Below the pieces are notes generated by a model. That model was not told the origin of the DNA. It did not search any database and was given only the letters and a program-made list of their open reading frames with translations. From NCBI GenBank assembly GCA_025738555.1, contig JAOVFP010000017.1, positions 2,356,001-2,420,000 on the forward strand: DNA of 64,000 nt, read 5' to 3'. The DNA is from Cyathus striatus. Taxonomy: Eukaryota > Basidiomycota > Agaricomycetes > Agaricales > Nidulariaceae. A program made the position numbers and the translations under genes. Shown one piece after another: positions 59,871-64,000 of this stretch (position 1 is the first letter of the stretch; every line of letters starts with the position of its first letter).

Positions 59871-60413
59871 TTAGAAACCTGGGCAACAGTCAGCAACACT
59901 GTACCTCACCTTCGATTTTAAATGTGACTCACATTTCAATTATACTTATGTACATTATTTAATAAACATGTATTTATATTGTTACATAGCACTTGCATTT
60001 GGCGAAATTTTCCCCCTCCCAAAGCAAGGTTCTTGCCAATGCAGGCGGTGATTCCCAAGTTCAAAAGACCACAGGAAATTCACAATGCAAGCTGCCAACT
60101 TCCAATGCTATGTCAATTGGTCTCTGTGTATCATCAAATCAAGTTTGTCAGCAGGGATCCATATTCTGTTGATGCTTCTGCTCAAAATGTGGCTGACTCT
60201 ATTCACATTCAACCATCATGTACTGGTAAGTATAATATGAAAATACCCACCCAATTAGACACTGCTCTTGTGGACTTTGAGAATGGACAGGTCCATGGAG
60301 TTGAAGGCATGTACTCAGTAATGCTATGTATGCAACAGCCACTGACTTTACATTCACCTTTTATTAGCATACACTGTTGCTCAGATTTGCTGTGTCTTCT
60401 CCCTTCCATCTCA

Positions 60414-60723
60414 GGTTGCAGAAGAATGGTTCCAAGGCAATCCTCCTTCGAAACACTTTGCCTATGTTGAATGGTTCACACCCTTCTCAGCTGCCATTAT
60501 TGATCCTTCTTTGGGTTTGTATAAGATCCAAAGATTGCTTACAGCTGGAAAGCAAGTGTCAAGTATCATTCCAGTTGATCTCATCAAGGGAAGCATGCAC
60601 TTGTTCCCTAGTTTTAGCACTAAAGCTCCAGAACATTGGGTATCAAGTTCTGTACTTGCTAAATGTAAAAAGTTTTTTGTCAGTCCATTTAATGATAGAT
60701 TCCAGTACTTGACTATAATATAG
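60414..60723 (+). pseudogene. C-terminal exon of a transposon-type protein
   Basis: After a probable acceptor (ATCTCAG at 60416) the frame reads VAEEWFQGNPPSKHFAYVEW then FTPFSAAIIDPSLGLYKIQR, with SSIIPVDLIKGSMHLFPSF, KCKKFFVSPFNDRFQYLTII and a stop at 60723. A module of this kind (YVEWFTPF ... IIPVD ... FFVNPFTDR) follows transposase regions of several mushroom elements, as I remember them. The upstream part (59979-60410) is too eroded to read. The assignment to Plavaka or KDZ type is a guess. Confidence 0.45.
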
Positions 60724-63090
60724 CTAACAAGGGGCTGAATTAGTACTTTGTATAATTATATATAAACCTATAATCAGCTTATATGTGTGTGCAATAGTAT
60801 ATTTAAGTGATAGTTAGTCAAAATTAGTGAGTTGTATGTGAGCACATTAGTACACTTAAACTGAAATATGCTACATTTAGGGACAAGTAAGAAATTATAA
60901 GGGGTACATCTTAACTGTACTAACTTGACTAATTTAGTGATTGGGGAAAATGCTGATGTCATCATCTGCATCATCTGGATCTGAGATGCATTTCAGTGCA
61001 TATGTAATTCTAGTTGATCCCTTTACTATTTCATATTGTTCAAAGTGCATTCCCATGTCCCTTATCCACTGCTTAAGTTGCTTACTTGTTCCATTCCAGC
61101 ATGGAGTTTCCTTACTGCCTGGTGAAGGCACATAATATTGCCACATAATCTGGTACTGTAAGCTACTTCCTTATTCATCTTAAACCTTCAGGTTACTTCA
61201 CCTATGTTCAGAATAACAATAGGGGCATTTGGAGAGCCACAGAATGTGTTCAAAAATATGATTTACAATGGTACTTCTGATATATTGCTGGTAATAGCTC
61301 TGTTAGAGTTTCTACTCATTCACTTCATTCTTATTCAAATCTCAACATCTTGTTCTGATTCTTTTTCACAATACAGCTACTAATATACTGTTCACATGTC
61401 TTTCATTTCAGAATTAATGGGCTGTTCTAACTTCGGCAGTATGTCAGTCTTAGTTGCTAATCTCAAATTTATCAGCCTTTCCTTGTCTCTATCAAATTTC
61501 ATCAAAGTTATCCTTAAAGCACAGCCTCAGGGCTATAATTCCTTTACAGATCCAGTGATCTGTGTCTCAATCTCAATAATCAGTTGCTCAGTGCAACAAT
61601 CCATTCTCAGGAATGCGATTACTCAGTATTTCTTCCTTATATGCCTTTCAGATAATTTCAACATACTAGACCATTATGAGTTAATGGCACAGGAAACATA
61701 GAAGATGCATACCTGACTAACTTGGACCCAGTAGACATGAAGGACTGGAGGGTTGTTGCATGTTGGCAGTTGTGGTGGTAGTGATGGAGTGGAATGGGTT
61801 GGAGCATGAGATAAAAAGTAAGGGGCACAATATCACAGGTGTAGTTAGAGGCAGGCCAGGGCAAGTCATGCTGTGGTGTACAGCTACACAGTATAGTTGC
61901 AGTAGGTGAGGTTATGTAGGCATGGCAAATGAGGCCTGAGGAACAGTGGAGAACAGAGGGATCCTATTCATCTACATTCTTGAACAATGAATATTCCATT
62001 AGATGCAGAAGGGAAGGTAGAGATTCTATAGGCAAGCAATGGTTTGGACAAGTGGTGGACTGAAGATGGCCCCCACATCAGCTCTATCCAGAATAACAAA
62101 AACACTGGCTTGTAAAAGCATTAGATTCCAGACACATGAAGATGAATGAGTATCAGAGGAGGAAAGTGTGCCTCTCATACTAGCTGGTTTTTCTTGTGGA
62201 TGTTTTGGCATTATATAGCCAATGCAGCCTATAGGGGAGTTAGGATCATAGATGAGAGGGAGGAAAGAGAGAACATACAGTTTTTCACACTCCCCTTGCC
62301 CATAATGTTAATCTTCATACTGGTACTTGGAAATGAGAAGAGAAAGGAGACACTGACAGAGGAACATATAGGAAGGAGATGGCAATGAGGAACAACAGCA
62401 GGCACTTCATCAGCCAATCAGGTTGTGAGAAAGTGAGATCCCAAACCCTACTTATGACACAATTTTATCTACCAGGGTCACTAAAACCACCATATTAGTA
62501 TTATTCATTGCATCAAATATACTTATCCCAGGCTCCTAAAACCATCCTCATCACTTGCTTGAATGGCCTCTGCATGATAAGATAAGGTGTACAAACAAGG
62601 AACAAACAAATCTAAGAGGCCAAACTTGCAAGTGAGAGGCTGGCAAATTTCATGTCAGTCATCTTGGAAATATGACAGAATCTCAGAGCATGGTCCCAAA
62701 ATTTACTTCACTTACAATAAATGTTCAATTTCACATGACAATAAAATCATTTTTACATCAGTTCTCAACACTCATGTCAGGGTTCAGGAAGTTTCTGAGA
62801 CCCCTGACATTATCTACTTGGTACTTTGCTTGATTGATATCTCACTTGACTAAGCTTTCACCTTTAGTGGTCTTGATCTACCCACTGGTCAACTACAAAT
62901 AGCATGTTTTACACATAATATGATTGACTATTTCTGTAGTTGACATTGTATACATATAAATTAGTTCTATAGCAACATTCACAATAAGTATTTCCCCTTC
63001 ACTCACTTGTCACCCCACACTATGGATACCAATTAGCCCAATGAACTGACAGCCGAATGAAAACTACTTGATAAATCTCCACTGTAAATT
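60724..63090. other. AT-rich region without a recognised gene
   Basis: Small ORFs occur (for example 62587-62853 plus, 60934-61146 minus) but none shows a known domain. The minus ORF at 60934-61146 (MWQYYVPSPGSKETPCWNGT...) has protein-like wording and may be an exon of a lost gene. Confidence 0.3.
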
Positions 63091-63099
63091 TAATTGATA

Positions 63100-64000
63100 T
63101 TGTAGAAGCCATACTAACAGTTCCAGAGCTTCAGCATCATGTTGTAGCACAAAATTTTATAGAAAATACAACAAAGCTTTTGGAAATGCTTCATCCCAGT
63201 GCTCCTACTAAGAACATCACACAGGCCTGGACAAGAGATCACATTCTATCTCTATAAATCACAGATCACGATTTTATCAAAGAAGAATACTGGGTTTCAC
63301 TTTACAGCTTGCAAAACTACAGAAACAAAGCTTCATGAATTTCAAATTGATGAAACAGCTGAGAAGTTTAAAGCAAGCACACCAGATGTGTGGCACTTAA
63401 TTAAATGCCTTCTGTTGTCAGATGATGATTTAAGTAATCAGAAATGTGCTTAGCATAAATTCATAACCAAGAAAGAAGTAAATAGTGCAAAATATGCTGC
63501 AGCTGGAGATTATGGTGATGGTGATATAAATATGCAAGATGTCAATGTGCCAATTCCAGTGGTATCCAAACATGATAACGAGGATGAAAATGCCAATGAC
63601 TATTCTACATTCATAGGAGGGGCTCCTATTGTTGATGCCAATGAAGATCCACCAGAGGATATAGAAGAACAGGAGGAAATTAGATTTGAATCGCTTACAA
63701 CAATAGTAAGTATCTATTAACTTTAAATATAGTTGTACAGTGCTCCTAACAATGTATTCTAGAAAGCAGTCACTTGCATTAGTATTTTAATGCATAGTTC
63801 AAACAATTGTTGCAATGCTTTTCAATCACTCATTGGTGTTTTTTTACACACCGCAAATACACCAGGGACAGTATGAGAACTGTTAGCAAGACTTGGATTA
63901 TTGATATCTACAAGTACAATAAGCAAACTGCTACTAAAATTGTATGCGATGACACCTTCCAAGTTCATACAACCCTGACATGAAAACTGATGTAAAAATG
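63100..64000 (+). pseudogene. DUF6589-type protein, N-terminal part, runs off the right end
   Basis: Segments in order: VVAQNFIENTTKLLEMLHPS (about 63140), LHEFQIDETAEKFKASTPDV, DINMQDVNVPIPVVSKHDNE, and PPEDIEEQEEIRFESLTTI. After an intron (GTAAGT at 63705 to TCTAG at 63762) comes KAVTCISILMHSSNNCCNAF with QSLIGVFLHTANTPGTV-stop-ELLARLG. The last part aligns with the start of the minus-strand copy at 51265 (SIIMQSSNQQTNALETIIGI). The TGA at 63874-63876 replaces a likely Arg. A frame change near 63240 is needed to join the first pieces. Confidence 0.62.

Overview
The window looks like nuclear DNA from a mushroom-forming basidiomycete (Agaricomycete). Introns are 46-70 nt with GT-AG ends. Several genes are of F-box-like type, a secreted esterase carries a fungal CBM1, and the transposons belong to families common in such fungi (chromodomain gypsy, Tc1/mariner-like, copia, Helitron, DUF6589-type, MULE-like). 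There is no sign of bacterial organisation. Functional calls come from reading motifs and from recalled family features; no search was run.

Layout. 1-1170: minus-strand gene for a multi-pass membrane protein, cut by the window edge. 1171-5880: no convincing gene. 5880-8100: pyrimidine-rich, degenerate long repeats. 8242-8985: hAT-like MITE with an 8-bp target duplication, sitting just upstream of an intronless F-box-like gene (9235-10824). 10981-13035: 2-kb non-coding TIR element with a 10-bp target duplication. 13130-17009: two minus-strand F-box genes, a recent tandem duplication. 17865-19547: CBM1-CE16-type acetylesterase with 11 exons. 19888-21321: a fourth F-box-like gene. From about 22.5 kb rightwards the DNA is AT-rich, poor in CpG and made almost entirely of transposon relics.

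The core of the repeat block is a nest that can be unpacked precisely. A non-coding element with palindromic ends (29164-43767) holds a Tc1/mariner-like element (32002-43557, TA duplication). That holds a chromodomain gypsy retrotransposon (32672-41020, two 375-bp LTRs, GGTGA duplication). Its gag holds a 1510-bp probable solo LTR (38088-39597). Removing each layer restores the reading frame beneath it. To the right lie a 3'-truncated copia (43768 to about 47930), a truncated DUF6589 gene, a Helitron Rep region split by a 936-bp foldback element, a duplicated gene pair of unknown function (57512-59870), and a second DUF6589 copy running off the right end.

A common thread is that almost every in-frame stop in these elements is TGA at a place where an arginine is expected, and the only two LTR-LTR differences are CpG transitions. 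This fits CGA-to-TGA decay by deamination of methylated CpG. The repeat-poor left part has normal CpG and open genes.
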